Part shown: positions 17,441-27,126 of the stretch, one piece after another
Numbering within the stretch: the stretch's first letter is position 1
Layout of the letters: every line of letters begins with the position of its first letter
Assembly: GCA_000803105.1 (NCBI GenBank)
Contig: JTDA01000017.1
Location: forward strand, 1 to 64,000
Source: Coprobacter secundus
GTDB lineage: Bacteria; Bacteroidota; Bacteroidia; Bacteroidales; Coprobacteraceae
Direction of reading: 5' to 3'
Length of the DNA stretch: 64,000 nucleotides
Translations under genes and position numbers: made by a program
The notes under the pieces: generated by a model
What the model was told of the DNA's origin: nothing
Database searches by the model: none
Seen by the model: the letters and a program-made list of their open reading frames with translations, nothing else

Positions 17441-20326
17441 ATGTCAATAAGGTTAAATAAAGTAGCAAGAGATTTAAATGTGGGAATTCAGACGGCTGTC
17501 GATTTCTTACAAAAAAAAGGATTTTCGATTGAATCTAATCCCAATACGAAAATCAGTGACGAACAGTATGCTTTACTCGTGAAAGAGTTTAGCAAAGATA
17601 AGAATTTGAAGATTGAGTCGGAGCGTATTAGTCAAGAACGTCACAATAAAGATAAAAATAAAGCTACTGTGTCTATCGATGGATATGAGGAACAACCCGC
17701 TATTGATAAAGAATCGGTTGAACCGCAAGAGATAAAAACAGAGATAGCAGAGGAGTATAAGCCTAAGATAAAGCAAGTTGGCAAGATTGATTTAGATAAT
17801 CTCTATAAACCAGTTAGTGCTCAACCTACGCCTATATCAGAACCGACACCAGACCCCGAACCTGAAGTCGTGGAAGAGCCGGAGGAAGAGGAGCTTGTTC
17901 AGCCAGAGCCTGAAATTGAATCTGAACCGGAAGAAGAACCCGTTTTGGAGGTAGAGGAAGAAATGGGTACAGAATTGGAAGAAGATTCTTATGAAGAGGA
18001 GGAAGAGGTTATTACTGAAGAAATTGAAGAAGAGGAAAATGTAGAATTGGAAGAAGGAGAAGAAGAAAAAGATTCTGAAATATTTACTCTTCGTACGCCT
18101 AAACTTACAACTAATATAAATGTTGTTGGAAAAATCGATCTGAATGCATTAAATCAGCAGACTCGCCCAAAGAAAAAAAGTAAAGAGGAAAAACGAAAAG
18201 AGAGAGAAGCTAAGGAGAAGATGCGTCAGGATCAAAAAAGGATGTCAAAGGCCGATGCAGATAATAGGGCAATAGATACTGATGTAGATAAAAAGAAGCG
18301 TAAGCGTATAAAAAAGGAAAAAATAGATATAGAAAAGAGTGCTGCAGGAATAAGTCCGATACCTCGTCCTGTACAACAAAAATCTAGTAATAAACAAAAA
18401 CTTCGTAAACCTGTAAAAGCAGAGATTAGTGAAGAAGATGTTCAGAAGCAGATCAAAGAAACATTAGCCCGATTGACAACAAAAGGACAGAAAAAGTCTG
18501 CTAAATGGAGGAAGGAAAAGAGAGAAGCATTCTCTTCTCGTGCTCAGGAACAGGCAGAACAGGAAATAGAAGAAAGCCATGTATTGAAATTGACAGAGTT
18601 TGTTACAGCCAATGATTTAGCTGTAATGATGGACGTACCAGTGAATAATGTAATTGCTACATGTATGAGCATTGGTATCATGGTATCAATTAATCAACGT
18701 TTAGATGCTGAAACTATTAATATTGTTGCGGATGAATTTGGATTTAGGACTGAATATGTAAGCGCAGAAGTTGTTGAAGCTATAAATGTTGAAGAGGATA
18801 GAGAAGAAGATTTGACTCAACGCCCACCGATTGTTACAGTTATGGGACATGTTGACCATGGTAAGACATCATTGCTTGATTATATCCGGAATGCTAATGT
18901 TATTGCCGGTGAAGCGGGAGGAATTACCCAGCATATAGGAGCGTATAATGTAAAATTGGAAGATGGCCGTCGTATTACTTTCTTGGATACTCCAGGACAT
19001 GAGGCATTTACGGCTATGCGTGCTCGTGGCGCTAAGGTAACAGATATTGCTATTATTATTGTTGCTGCAGATGATAATGTGATGCCTCAAACTGTCGAAG
19101 CTATAAATCATGCTTCGGCTGCAGGTGTTCCTATTGTATTTGCAATTAATAAAATAGATAAGCCTTCGGCTAATCCAGATAAGATAAAAGAAGAGCTTGC
19201 TAATATGAACTACCTCGTAGAAGAATGGGGAGGTAAATATCAATCTCAGGAAATATCTGCAAAGAAAGGTACGGGAGTACATGAGTTAATGGAAAAAGTT
19301 CTGTTAGAAGCTGAGTTACTTGATTTGAAGGCTAATCCTGATCGTCGTGCAACTGGTTCGGTGATAGAATCGACATTAGATAAAGGTCGAGGTTATGTTG
19401 CAACGATTTTGGTTGAAAATGGTACACTTCATACGGGAGATATTGTATTGGCTGGAACACATTATGGACGTGTTAAAGCAATGTTTAATGAACGTAATAG
19501 CAAAATTTCAGAAGCAGGCCCTTCTGCCCCGGCTCTTATTTTAGGTTTGAACGGTGCTCCGCAAGCAGGAGATGTATTTCATGTCATGGAATCAGAACAA
19601 GAAGCTCGGGATATTGCGAATAAAAGAGAACAGTTGCAACGAGAACTTGGCTTACGTACGCATAAACTGTTAACATTAGATGATATAGGTCGTCGTATTG
19701 CTATTGGAAACTTCCAGGAATTGAATGTTATTGTAAAAGGCGACGTTGACGGTTCGGTTGAAGCATTAAGTGATTCGCTGATCAAGCTTTCTACGGAAGA
19801 AATTCAGGTAAATGTTTTGCACAAAGCCGTTGGGCAAATATCAGAATCAGATATTACTTTGGCAGCTGCATCGAATGCAATTATTATTGGATTCCAGGTC
19901 CGGCCTTCGATGGCTGCTCGTAAATTAGCAGAAAAAGAAGGAGTTGATATACGTCTGTATTCGATTATATATGATGCTATTGAGGAAGTAAAATCAGCAA
20001 TGGAAGGTATGTTATCTCCAGAGATAAAAGAGGAGATTACTGCTACGGTTGAAGTGCGAGAGACGTTCCGTATTACTAAGGTTGGAACTGTTGCCGGATG
20101 TATGGTAAAAGAAGGTAAGATAAAACGGAGTAATAAGATACGGCTGATACGTGATGGTATTGTGATATATAGTGGAGAGTTAGGATCATTGAAACGTTTT
20201 AAAGACGATGTAAAAGAAGTAGCTACTGGATACGAATGCGGTTTGAATATAACAAATTATAATGATGTGAAAGTCGGTGACTTGATTGAAGCTTACGAAG
20301 AAGTCGAAGTAAAGAAAACATTATAA
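17441..20326 (+). CDS. infB: Translation initiation factor IF-2
   Basis: GTPase that brings initiator fMet-tRNA to the ribosome. Of its 961 residues, about 1-50 form an IF2N-type helical domain, about 120-215 a strongly acidic Glu/Pro-rich linker, and about 240-380 a Lys-rich stretch. The G domain follows with VTVMGHVDHGKTSLLD (P loop, about 465), DTPGHEAF and NKID, then domains II-IV. The long charged N-terminal extension is usual for Bacteroidota. It is preceded by 113 nt after nusA without an obvious separate promoter. Confidence 0.97.
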   Translation: MSIRLNKVARDLNVGIQTAVDFLQKKGFSIESNPNTKISDEQYALLVKEFSKDKNLKIESERISQERHNKDKNKATVSIDGYEEQPAIDKESVEPQEIKTEIAEEYKPKIKQVGKIDLDNLYKPVSAQPTPISEPTPDPEPEVVEEPEEEELVQPEPEIESEPEEEPVLEVEEEMGTELEEDSYEEEEEVITEEIEEEENVELEEGEEEKDSEIFTLRTPKLTTNINVVGKIDLNALNQQTRPKKKSKEEKRKEREAKEKMRQDQKRMSKADADNRAIDTDVDKKKRKRIKKEKIDIEKSAAGISPIPRPVQQKSSNKQKLRKPVKAEISEEDVQKQIKETLARLTTKGQKKSAKWRKEKREAFSSRAQEQAEQEIEESHVLKLTEFVTANDLAVMMDVPVNNVIATCMSIGIMVSINQRLDAETINIVADEFGFRTEYVSAEVVEAINVEEDREEDLTQRPPIVTVMGHVDHGKTSLLDYIRNANVIAGEAGGITQHIGAYNVKLEDGRRITFLDTPGHEAFTAMRARGAKVTDIAIIIVAADDNVMPQTVEAINHASAAGVPIVFAINKIDKPSANPDKIKEELANMNYLVEEWGGKYQSQEISAKKGTGVHELMEKVLLEAELLDLKANPDRRATGSVIESTLDKGRGYVATILVENGTLHTGDIVLAGTHYGRVKAMFNERNSKISEAGPSAPALILGLNGAPQAGDVFHVMESEQEARDIANKREQLQRELGLRTHKLLTLDDIGRRIAIGNFQELNVIVKGDVDGSVEALSDSLIKLSTEEIQVNVLHKAVGQISESDITLAAASNAIIIGFQVRPSMAARKLAEKEGVDIRLYSIIYDAIEEVKSAMEGMLSPEIKEEITATVEVRETFRITKVGTVAGCMVKEGKIKRSNKIRLIRDGIVIYSGELGSLKRFKDDVKEVATGYECGLNITNYNDVKVGDLIEAYEEVEVKKTL

Positions 20327-20380
20327 TTTTCGGTTGAAGTGAAAATGTACTTTAATTTATAAGTACTTTATAATATTTAG

Positions 20381-20443
20381 GAAAAACACAGACGTGTAAA
20401 GATGGCTAGTTATACTGAGTTCTCTTCGGCGCCTGTGTTTTTC
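20381..20443 (+). terminator. Terminator or attenuator between infB and cvpA
   Basis: Perfect 11-bp inverted repeat GAAAAACACAG (20381-20391) and CTGTGTTTTTC (20433-20443), with a 41-nt loop and a T-rich 3' arm. It separates the translation operon from cvpA-suf; some readthrough is likely because no clear new promoter is seen. Confidence 0.5.
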
Positions 20444-20473
20444 TTATCTAAAGGACGTGGATAAAGAACAAAA

Positions 20474-20989
20474 ATGCAATTTATTGATATACTGATATTA
20501 GTAATTATTTGCTTTGCTGCTATTCGAGGATTTGCCCAAGGATTGGTACGTCAAATAGGATCATTAGGAGGTTTATTATTGGCTATATTGGGTGCTATTT
20601 ATTTAAGTAGATTTACCGAAACACTACTTGTTGGCATCTTTAAATTGCCAGATTATGTATATCATCCGTTAGCGTGGTTACTGACGTTCTTAGTTATATA
20701 TTTGTCTGTGTGGACCTTGGCGTGTTTTTTGTTGCGTATGATCCGATGGGTCCAATTAGGAGGAATTGACCGGATAAGTGGAATCGTTTTTTGTATATTT
20801 AAGTATGTTTTGGTATTAAGTGTAATATTAAATATTTTTGAACTTATTGATAGAGATTCTCGTCTTCTGAGTCAGAATAAGAAAGAAAATTCTTACTTTT
20901 ATTCTCGAATAGCGAAAATTGCTCCATCTGTATTCTTATTAGTTACTGATAAAGTGATGAGTAATGATTTAAAGTACGGAGGAAACTAA
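20474..20989 (+). CDS. cvpA: CvpA-family membrane protein
   Basis: A 171-residue inner-membrane protein with four hydrophobic segments (about 3-20, 28-47, 65-90 and 105-125), starting MQFIDILILVIICFAAIRGFAQGL. CvpA proteins are associated with envelope homeostasis and, in E. coli, colicin V production. It lies upstream of sufB, an order seen in many Bacteroidales. A functional tie to iron-sulfur assembly is not known. Confidence 0.85.
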   Translation: MQFIDILILVIICFAAIRGFAQGLVRQIGSLGGLLLAILGAIYLSRFTETLLVGIFKLPDYVYHPLAWLLTFLVIYLSVWTLACFLLRMIRWVQLGGIDRISGIVFCIFKYVLVLSVILNIFELIDRDSRLLSQNKKENSYFYSRIAKIAPSVFLLVTDKVMSNDLKYGGN

Positions 20990-21046
20990 AACTGAGTGGT
21001 AGTTGTTACATAATAATGTCTTTTGTATAGAGAGAAAATAGATTTT

Positions 21047-22498
21047 ATGAAACAAGATAATTCAAATCAAATATTAGATGATGTCACATCTGGAGAGTAT
21101 AAGTATGGTTTTGTTACACATATTGATACGGAAATAATTCCTACTGGATTATGTGAAGATGTAATACGTCTGATTTCTGAAAAAAAGAAAGAACCCGAGT
21201 GGTTGCTTGAGTTCAGGCTCAAAGCTTATGAACATTGGAAAACGTTAGAGATGCCACATTGGGCACATTTGAATATCCCAAAAATAGATTATCAGTCTAT
21301 TAGTTATTATGCTGCTCCTAAAAAGAAAGAAGGTCCTAAGAGTCTGGATGAAGTAGACCCTGAATTATTGAAAACATTTAATAAGTTAGGGATTTCTTTG
21401 GAAGAACAGATGAAGCTTTCAGGAATAGCTGTGGATGCTGTGATGGATAGTGTGTCGGTGAAGACGACATTCAGAGAAAAATTAGCTGAATTGGGAGTTA
21501 TTTTTTGTTCATTTAGTGAAGCTGTAAAAGATTACCCTGATTTGGTGAAAAAGTATTTAGGGTCAGTAGTGTCTTACCGAGATAATTTTTTTGCAGCATT
21601 AAATTCTGCAGTATTTAGTGACGGCTCCTTTGTCTATATTCCTAAAGGGGTACGGTGTCCAATGGAATTGTCGACATATTTTCGGATCAATGCCGCGAAT
21701 ACAGGTCAGTTTGAGAGGACTTTAATTGTCGCAGATGATGATAGTTACGTTAGTTATCTTGAGGGATGTACAGCCCCGATGAGAGATGAGAATCAGTTGC
21801 ATGCTGCTATTGTCGAAATTGTGGTGCATGACCGGGCAGAAGTGAAATATTCTACTGTGCAAAATTGGTATCCTGGAGATAAGGAAGGGAATGGAGGTAT
21901 ATATAATTTCGTGACAAAGCGTGGATTGTGTAAGGGAGATCATTCAAAAATATCATGGACTCAAGTTGAGACAGGTTCTGCAATTACTTGGAAATATCCG
22001 AGTTGTATATTGGCAGGAGATAACTCTGTTGGGGAATTTTATTCGGTGGCTGTGACAAATAACTATCAGCAAGCTGATACAGGAACAAAGATGATACATA
22101 TTGGAAAGAATACGAAGAGTACAATCGTTTCAAAAGGGATATCAGCAGGACATAGTCAAAACAGTTATCGGGGGTTGGTACGGGTAAGTACAAAGGCTGA
22201 TAATGCTCGTAATTATACGCAATGTGATAGTTTATTGTTGAGTTCTACGTGTGGAGCACACACATTCCCTTATATGGATATTCGTAATAATACAGCAATA
22301 GTTGAGCATGAAGCTACAACTTCAAAAATAAGTGAAGATCAGATTTTTTATTGTAATCAGCGAGGAATCAGTACCGAGGATGCTGTCGGACTTATTGTAA
22401 ATGGTTATGCCAAAGAGGTAATGAACAAGTTGCCGATGGAATTTGCGGTCGAAGCTCAGAAATTACTACAGATTTCATTAGAAGGCTCTGTAGGATAA
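21047..22498 (+). CDS. sufB: Fe-S cluster scaffold subunit SufB
   Basis: Core of the SufBCD scaffold on which iron-sulfur clusters are built. From ATG 21047 it has 483 residues; a TTG at 21023 would add eight residues with no support. Conserved SufB features include EGCTAPMRDENQLHAAIVEIVV, the CDSLLLSSTCGAHTFPY region and the C-terminal FAVEAQKLLQISLEGSVG. First gene of sufBCDS; the usual sufE/sufU partner is not nearby. Confidence 0.97.
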   Translation: MKQDNSNQILDDVTSGEYKYGFVTHIDTEIIPTGLCEDVIRLISEKKKEPEWLLEFRLKAYEHWKTLEMPHWAHLNIPKIDYQSISYYAAPKKKEGPKSLDEVDPELLKTFNKLGISLEEQMKLSGIAVDAVMDSVSVKTTFREKLAELGVIFCSFSEAVKDYPDLVKKYLGSVVSYRDNFFAALNSAVFSDGSFVYIPKGVRCPMELSTYFRINAANTGQFERTLIVADDDSYVSYLEGCTAPMRDENQLHAAIVEIVVHDRAEVKYSTVQNWYPGDKEGNGGIYNFVTKRGLCKGDHSKISWTQVETGSAITWKYPSCILAGDNSVGEFYSVAVTNNYQQADTGTKMIHIGKNTKSTIVSKGISAGHSQNSYRGLVRVSTKADNARNYTQCDSLLLSSTCGAHTFPYMDIRNNTAIVEHEATTSKISEDQIFYCNQRGISTEDAVGLIVNGYAKEVMNKLPMEFAVEAQKLLQISLEGSVG

Positions 22499-22525
22499 AG
22501 ATAAAGAATAAAAATATATATACAT

Positions 22526-23278
22526 ATGTTAGAAATAAAAGACCTGCATGCCGATATTAATGGCAAAGAGATATTGAAAGGGATTAATTTAACGGTTAAG
22601 CCTGGAGAAGTACATGCAATTATGGGACCTAATGGTTCTGGTAAAAGTACGTTGTCTGCAGTTTTGACAGGTAACCCTGCATATGAAGTCACAAAAGGTT
22701 CTGTTACTTTTTATGGTAAAGATTTGTTAGAGCTTTCTCCGGAAGATCGGGCTCATGAAGGAATATTTCTTAGTTTTCAATATCCTGTAGAGATTCCAGG
22801 GGTGAGCATGGTAAATTTTATGCGGGCTGCAATAAATGAGCAGAGGAAGTATCGAGGGCAGGAACCTATTTCTGCAACAGATTTTTTGCGAATGATGCGT
22901 GAAAAGCGGGCGATAGTTGACCTCGATAATAAATTAGCCAGTCGTTCAGTAAATGAGGGCTTTTCCGGTGGAGAAAAAAAGAGAAATGAAATTTTCCAAA
23001 TGGCGATGCTTGAACCTCGTTTATCCATTTTGGATGAAACGGATAGTGGGCTTGATATAGATGCTTTACGTATTGTTGCAGAAGGTGTAAATAAACTGAA
23101 ATCAGAGAAGAATGCAACGATAGTTATTACTCATTATCAACGTTTACTTGATTACATTGCTCCAGACTTTGTGCATGTTCTGTATAAAGGTCGTATTGTG
23201 AAATCCGGAGGTCCCGAACTTGCTCTTGAGTTGGAGGAAAAAGGATATGACTGGATAAAGAAAGAAATAGATCAATAA
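22526..23278 (+). CDS. sufC: Fe-S assembly ATPase SufC
   Basis: ABC-type ATPase of the SufBCD complex. Its 250 residues carry Walker A GPNGSGKST near 34-42, the signature FSGGEKKR, and Walker B LSILDETDSGLDIDAL, characteristic of SufC. It starts 27 nt after sufB. Confidence 0.97.
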   Translation: MLEIKDLHADINGKEILKGINLTVKPGEVHAIMGPNGSGKSTLSAVLTGNPAYEVTKGSVTFYGKDLLELSPEDRAHEGIFLSFQYPVEIPGVSMVNFMRAAINEQRKYRGQEPISATDFLRMMREKRAIVDLDNKLASRSVNEGFSGGEKKRNEIFQMAMLEPRLSILDETDSGLDIDALRIVAEGVNKLKSEKNATIVITHYQRLLDYIAPDFVHVLYKGRIVKSGGPELALELEEKGYDWIKKEIDQ

Positions 23279-23346
23279 CAGGGATACTAATATAAGAGAA
23301 ATATGCCGGAAGGTATATCGAAAATGTATTTGTATCTACCATATAG

Positions 23347-24696
23347 ATGAAAATGAGTGCCGAGAAACAATATATTGAATTATATGAAAGATTTGCATCA
23401 TTAATTGATGTAAAATCTGCTCCTGTACTTAATGCACAGCGTACCGAGGCTATATCTGTGTTTAAAAAAATGGGCTTTCCTAAAATTACGTCAGAAAATT
23501 ATAAACATACAGATATTCCGACGGCTTATACTCCTGATTATGGATTGAATTTGAACCGTTTGGATATTCCTGTAAATCCATATGAGGTTTTTCGTTGCGA
23601 TGTTCCTAATTTAAGTACACTATTATATTTTATTGTAAATGATAGTTTCTACACATATCATGAGAATAAAGCTCGGCTTCCAGAAGGTGTGTTGGCTGGA
23701 AGTTTGAGAGAATTAGCTTTGTCGCACCCAGAATTAATAGCGAAATATTACAATAAAATTGCTGATAATTCCAAAGATGGGACTGTTGCATTAAATACGG
23801 CATTAGCACAAGATGGTTTTTGTCTGTATGTCCCTCAACGAACTATATTGGAAAAGCCATTGCAGCTAATCAATATACTGAGAGGTGAAAGTGATTTTAT
23901 GGTAAATAGGCGTTTGCTGGTGATTTTAGAAGAAGGAGCCCAAGCAAAACTTCTGGTGTGTGATCATACGATGGATAATGCAAAATTTTTGGCATCTCAG
24001 GTAACAGAAATTTATGCAGGAGAGAATTCTGTATTCGATTTTTATGATATGGAAGAGTCTACTCTTACTACGACGAGAGTGGCATCTACATTCGTTAGGC
24101 AAGAAGCCGGATCAAATGTGCTGGTTAATGGAATTACTTTACACAATGGAGTTACTCGGAATAATTATTATATAACCCTTATGGGAGAAAATGCCGAAAC
24201 TAACCTTTATGGAATGGCCATTGCCGATAGGAAAGAATCGGTCGATAATTATACATTTATTGACCATGCTGTCCCTCATTGTCATAGTAATGAGTTATTT
24301 AAATATGTAGTTGATGATGATGCACAAGGCTCATTCAGTGGTAGAATATTGGTTCGGACAGATGCGCAAAAAACTGTTGCCTATCAGAGTAATAAAAATT
24401 TATGTGTTACACCGGAAGCTAGGATGTTTACAAAACCTCAGTTGGAGATTTATGCTGATGATGTAAAATGTAGTCATGGAGCTACAGTAGGGCAACTTGA
24501 TCAGAATGCGTTATTTTATTTACGTTCTCGAGGGATATCTGAGTCAGAGGCAAAGATGTTGTTAATGTTTGCTTTTACTAACGATGTAATTGAGAATATT
24601 CGTTTAGATGCGTTGAAAGACAGATTGAGGCAGTTAGTAGAAAAGCGTTTCCGGGGGGAATTGTCTAAATGTGCAGGATGTGGAGTGTGTCGATAA
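23347..24696 (+). CDS. sufD: Fe-S cluster assembly protein SufD
   Basis: Partner of SufB in the scaffold. The 449 residues are of normal length; the C-terminal region shows SHGATVGQLDQNALFYLRSRGIS, the hallmark SufB/D strand-turn, with the conserved His. A Cys-rich tail (CAGCGVC) ends the protein. ATG 23347 or 23353 could be the start. It follows sufC by 68 nt. Confidence 0.96.
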   Translation: MKMSAEKQYIELYERFASLIDVKSAPVLNAQRTEAISVFKKMGFPKITSENYKHTDIPTAYTPDYGLNLNRLDIPVNPYEVFRCDVPNLSTLLYFIVNDSFYTYHENKARLPEGVLAGSLRELALSHPELIAKYYNKIADNSKDGTVALNTALAQDGFCLYVPQRTILEKPLQLINILRGESDFMVNRRLLVILEEGAQAKLLVCDHTMDNAKFLASQVTEIYAGENSVFDFYDMEESTLTTTRVASTFVRQEAGSNVLVNGITLHNGVTRNNYYITLMGENAETNLYGMAIADRKESVDNYTFIDHAVPHCHSNELFKYVVDDDAQGSFSGRILVRTDAQKTVAYQSNKNLCVTPEARMFTKPQLEIYADDVKCSHGATVGQLDQNALFYLRSRGISESEAKMLLMFAFTNDVIENIRLDALKDRLRQLVEKRFRGELSKCAGCGVCR

Positions 24697-24708
24697 AAAT
24701 ATAAAATT

Positions 24709-25923
24709 ATGTTGGATACAGAGAAAATAAGAGGAGATTTTCCAATATTATCTCGTGAAGTATATGGAAAACCGTTGATATATTTTGATAATGCAGCCAC
24801 AACACAAAAGCCCATATGCGTTATTGACAAGATAACGGAAGAGTATTATAATACTAATGCTAATGTCCATCGAGGAGTTCATTACCTAAGTCAGGAAGCT
24901 ACAGAGGCTCATGAAGCTTCAAGGAAAAGAGTCCAGAAGTTTATAAATGCTTCAGATTCAAAAGAAATTATATTTACGAGAGGTACGACTGAAGCAATAA
25001 ATTTAGTGGTAAGTAGCTTTGGCAATACTTTTTTGAAGGATGGGGATGAGGTAATTCTTTCTGAGATGGAACATCATGCTAATATTGTTCCATGGCAATT
25101 GTTACAAAATTATCGAAAAATAAGACTTCGTGTTGTACCGATTAATGACAAAGGTGAGCTGGACATAGAAACATATCATAAGTTATTTAATGAAAAAACT
25201 AAGTTTGTTTCTATTTCTCATATGTCAAATGTATTGGGGTCTATTAATCCAGTAAGAGATTTAATTGATATAGCTCATGGCTATGGTATCCCTGTTTTGT
25301 TGGATGGTGCTCAGGCTGCTCCGCATGTATCGGTTGATGTACAGGCCTTAGATGTTGATTTTTACGTGTTATCTGCTCATAAGATTTATGGCCCGACAGG
25401 TATAGGGGTGCTTTATGGGAAAGAAAAATGGCTTGATAAGATGCCTCCATATCAAGGAGGAGGAGAGATGATTACTCATGTATCTTTTAACCATACGACT
25501 TTTAATGAATTACCTTATAAATTTGAAGCTGGTACTCCCGATTACATTGGAACTACAGCATTTGCTACAGCGCTTGATTATGTAGAAGGTATAGGATTGG
25601 ACAAGATAGCAGCTCACGAACATGAGTTATTGTCCTATGCAACCAACCAGTTGATGACAGTTGGCGGGATGCATATTTATGGAACGGCACAAAATAAAGG
25701 TTCAGTAATTTCATTTAATGTAGGAAATATCCATCATTATGATATGGGAATGTTACTTGATAAATTCGGTATAGCTGTAAGAACTGGACACCATTGTGCT
25801 CAACCATTAATGGAGCGTTTGGGCGTTGAAGGTACGGTAAGAGCTTCATTTGCCATGTATAATACGAAGGAGGAAATAGATGCTTTTGTTACAGCTGTGA
25901 AACGGGTTTCAAAGATGTTTTGA
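24709..25923 (+). CDS. sufS: Cysteine desulfurase SufS
   Basis: PLP enzyme that takes sulfur from L-cysteine and leaves alanine, feeding SufBCD. The 404 residues include the PLP lysine K225 in SAHKIYGPTG and the catalytic C363 in RTGHHCAQP, both intact. It is the last gene of the SUF operon, 12 nt after sufD, and ends at a strong terminator. Confidence 0.97.
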   Translation: MLDTEKIRGDFPILSREVYGKPLIYFDNAATTQKPICVIDKITEEYYNTNANVHRGVHYLSQEATEAHEASRKRVQKFINASDSKEIIFTRGTTEAINLVVSSFGNTFLKDGDEVILSEMEHHANIVPWQLLQNYRKIRLRVVPINDKGELDIETYHKLFNEKTKFVSISHMSNVLGSINPVRDLIDIAHGYGIPVLLDGAQAAPHVSVDVQALDVDFYVLSAHKIYGPTGIGVLYGKEKWLDKMPPYQGGGEMITHVSFNHTTFNELPYKFEAGTPDYIGTTAFATALDYVEGIGLDKIAAHEHELLSYATNQLMTVGGMHIYGTAQNKGSVISFNVGNIHHYDMGMLLDKFGIAVRTGHHCAQPLMERLGVEGTVRASFAMYNTKEEIDAFVTAVKRVSKMF

Positions 25924-25936
25924 GGGGAATTTCTTT

Positions 25937-25980
25937 TATATATAGAAAAAGCCGGATAATTCCAGCTTTTTCTATATATA
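25937..25980. terminator. Bidirectional terminator between sufS and fabI
   Basis: Perfect 16-bp inverted repeat TATATATAGAAAAAGC (25937-25952) and its complement (25965-25980) with a 12-nt loop, between the convergent genes. Confidence 0.88.
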
Positions 25981-25997
25981 AAATGTATAAGACTTTA

Positions 25998-26855
25998 TTA
26001 TCCGTAGCAGATATCACCTTTTTCATTTCGATATTCGTCAAAACTTTTATTGTACTGATCCATTGCCCTGAGACTCATCCCCATGCTGGAGAATCCTCCA
26101 TCATGATAGAGATTCTGCATTGTAACTTTACGAGTGAGGTCAGAAAACATGACGATACAGTAATCTGCACATTCTGCAGCTGATGCATTTCCAAGAGGAG
26201 ACATACGGTTTGCAAAATCCATTAGAGATTCCATTCCTTTGACTCCGCTACCAGCAGTAGTCATTGTTGGAGATTGTGATATGGTGTTAATGCGGACACC
26301 TTTCTCCCGGCCGTAGATATATCCGAAGCTTCGTGCGATAGATTCTAATAATGCTTTTGCATCAGCCATATCATTATATCCAAATAAGGTTCGTTGCGCA
26401 GCGACATATGAAAGTGCAATGATAGAACCGTAATCAGCTATGGCATCCATCTTTTTCGCAACTTGAATCATTTTATGGAAAGAGATGGCTGAAATGTCTA
26501 ATGTTTTGTCTAGCATATCATAGTCGAGATCATCGTAAGGCCTTTTTTTACGTACATTAGGAGACATTCCGATGGAGTGTAAAACAAAATCAATTTTTCC
26601 TCCTAATATTTCCATTGATTTTGCAAATACGTTTTCTAAGTCTTCAACACTTGTTGCATCGGCAGGAATTACTTCGGCATTCGTTTTCTTTGCCAATTCA
26701 TCGACTTGGCCCATACGTACAGCAACAGGAGTATTCGATAAGGTAATAATTGCACCTTCTTCGACAGCTCGCTCTGCCACTTTCCATGCAATGGACATTT
26801 CATTTAAAGCTCCAAAGATAATACCTCTTTTCCCTTTTAATAAGTTATTACTCAT
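25998..26855 (-). CDS. fabI: Enoyl-[acyl-carrier-protein] reductase FabI
   Basis: NADH-dependent reductase closing each round of fatty-acid elongation. At 285 residues it is slightly longer than E. coli FabI. The catalytic pair is Y160 and K167 in YNDMADAK (Tyr-x6-Lys spacing typical of FabI); the cofactor-binding region is at the N-terminus (GALNEMSIAWKVA) and the C-terminus has YHDGGFSSMGMS. Its promoter overlaps the large palindrome at 26952-27011. Confidence 0.95.
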   Translation of the reverse strand: MSNNLLKGKRGIIFGALNEMSIAWKVAERAVEEGAIITLSNTPVAVRMGQVDELAKKTNAEVIPADATSVEDLENVFAKSMEILGGKIDFVLHSIGMSPNVRKKRPYDDLDYDMLDKTLDISAISFHKMIQVAKKMDAIADYGSIIALSYVAAQRTLFGYNDMADAKALLESIARSFGYIYGREKGVRINTISQSPTMTTAGSGVKGMESLMDFANRMSPLGNASAAECADYCIVMFSDLTRKVTMQNLYHDGGFSSMGMSLRAMDQYNKSFDEYRNEKGDICYG

Positions 26856-26926
26856 AATTTAATTAATTTATTAATAGGCAAAATCACAAGTTGTAATTAA
26901 TAATTATACGTGTTCTTTTTGCGTGG

Positions 26927-26956
26927 CAAATATACGGAATATTTTTTATATCACAA
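26927..26956 (-). promoter_or_regulatory. fabI promoter
   Basis: On the minus strand TTG (26956-26954), 19-nt spacer, TATATTTG (26934-26927). The -33 TTG lies inside the outer arm of the perfect palindrome, so anything that binds or extrudes the palindrome would contact this promoter. Confidence 0.6.
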
Positions 26957-27011
26957 TCTTTTACCTCTATTTTGCAATGTAGACATTGCAAAATAGAGGT
27001 AAAAGATTGTG
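26952..27011. repeat. Perfect 60-bp palindrome (29-bp arms, 2-nt centre)
   Basis: The left arm 26952-26980 is the exact reverse complement of 26983-27011; the centre is AG. The core reads TTTTGCAATGT-AG-ACATTGCAAAA. It lies between divergent fabI and the ROK kinase gene and upstream of both -7 boxes, so it should not normally be transcribed. No flanking target duplication is visible. Confidence 0.95.
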
Positions 27012-27091
27012 GTCGATTTTTTTAGGAAGAAAAATTAACAGAAAATAGGGCGTTTTTCTTTCTATTTTCATCGTCAACAAAAAGAATATCT

Positions 27092-27099
27092 TAACTTTG
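27092..27099 (+). promoter_or_regulatory. Probable -7 box of the ROK kinase gene
   Basis: TAACTTTG fits TAnnTTTG, 28 nt upstream of the ATG. A matching -33 element is not clear. Confidence 0.4.
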
Positions 27100-27126
27100 T
27101 CTGGAAATTAATAAAAACACACAAGT

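Noticed and set aside
26952..27011. The palindrome as a terminator or an insertion-sequence end
   Set aside because: It sits upstream of both promoters of divergent genes, so there is no transcript to stop; no transposase or flanking target duplication is seen.
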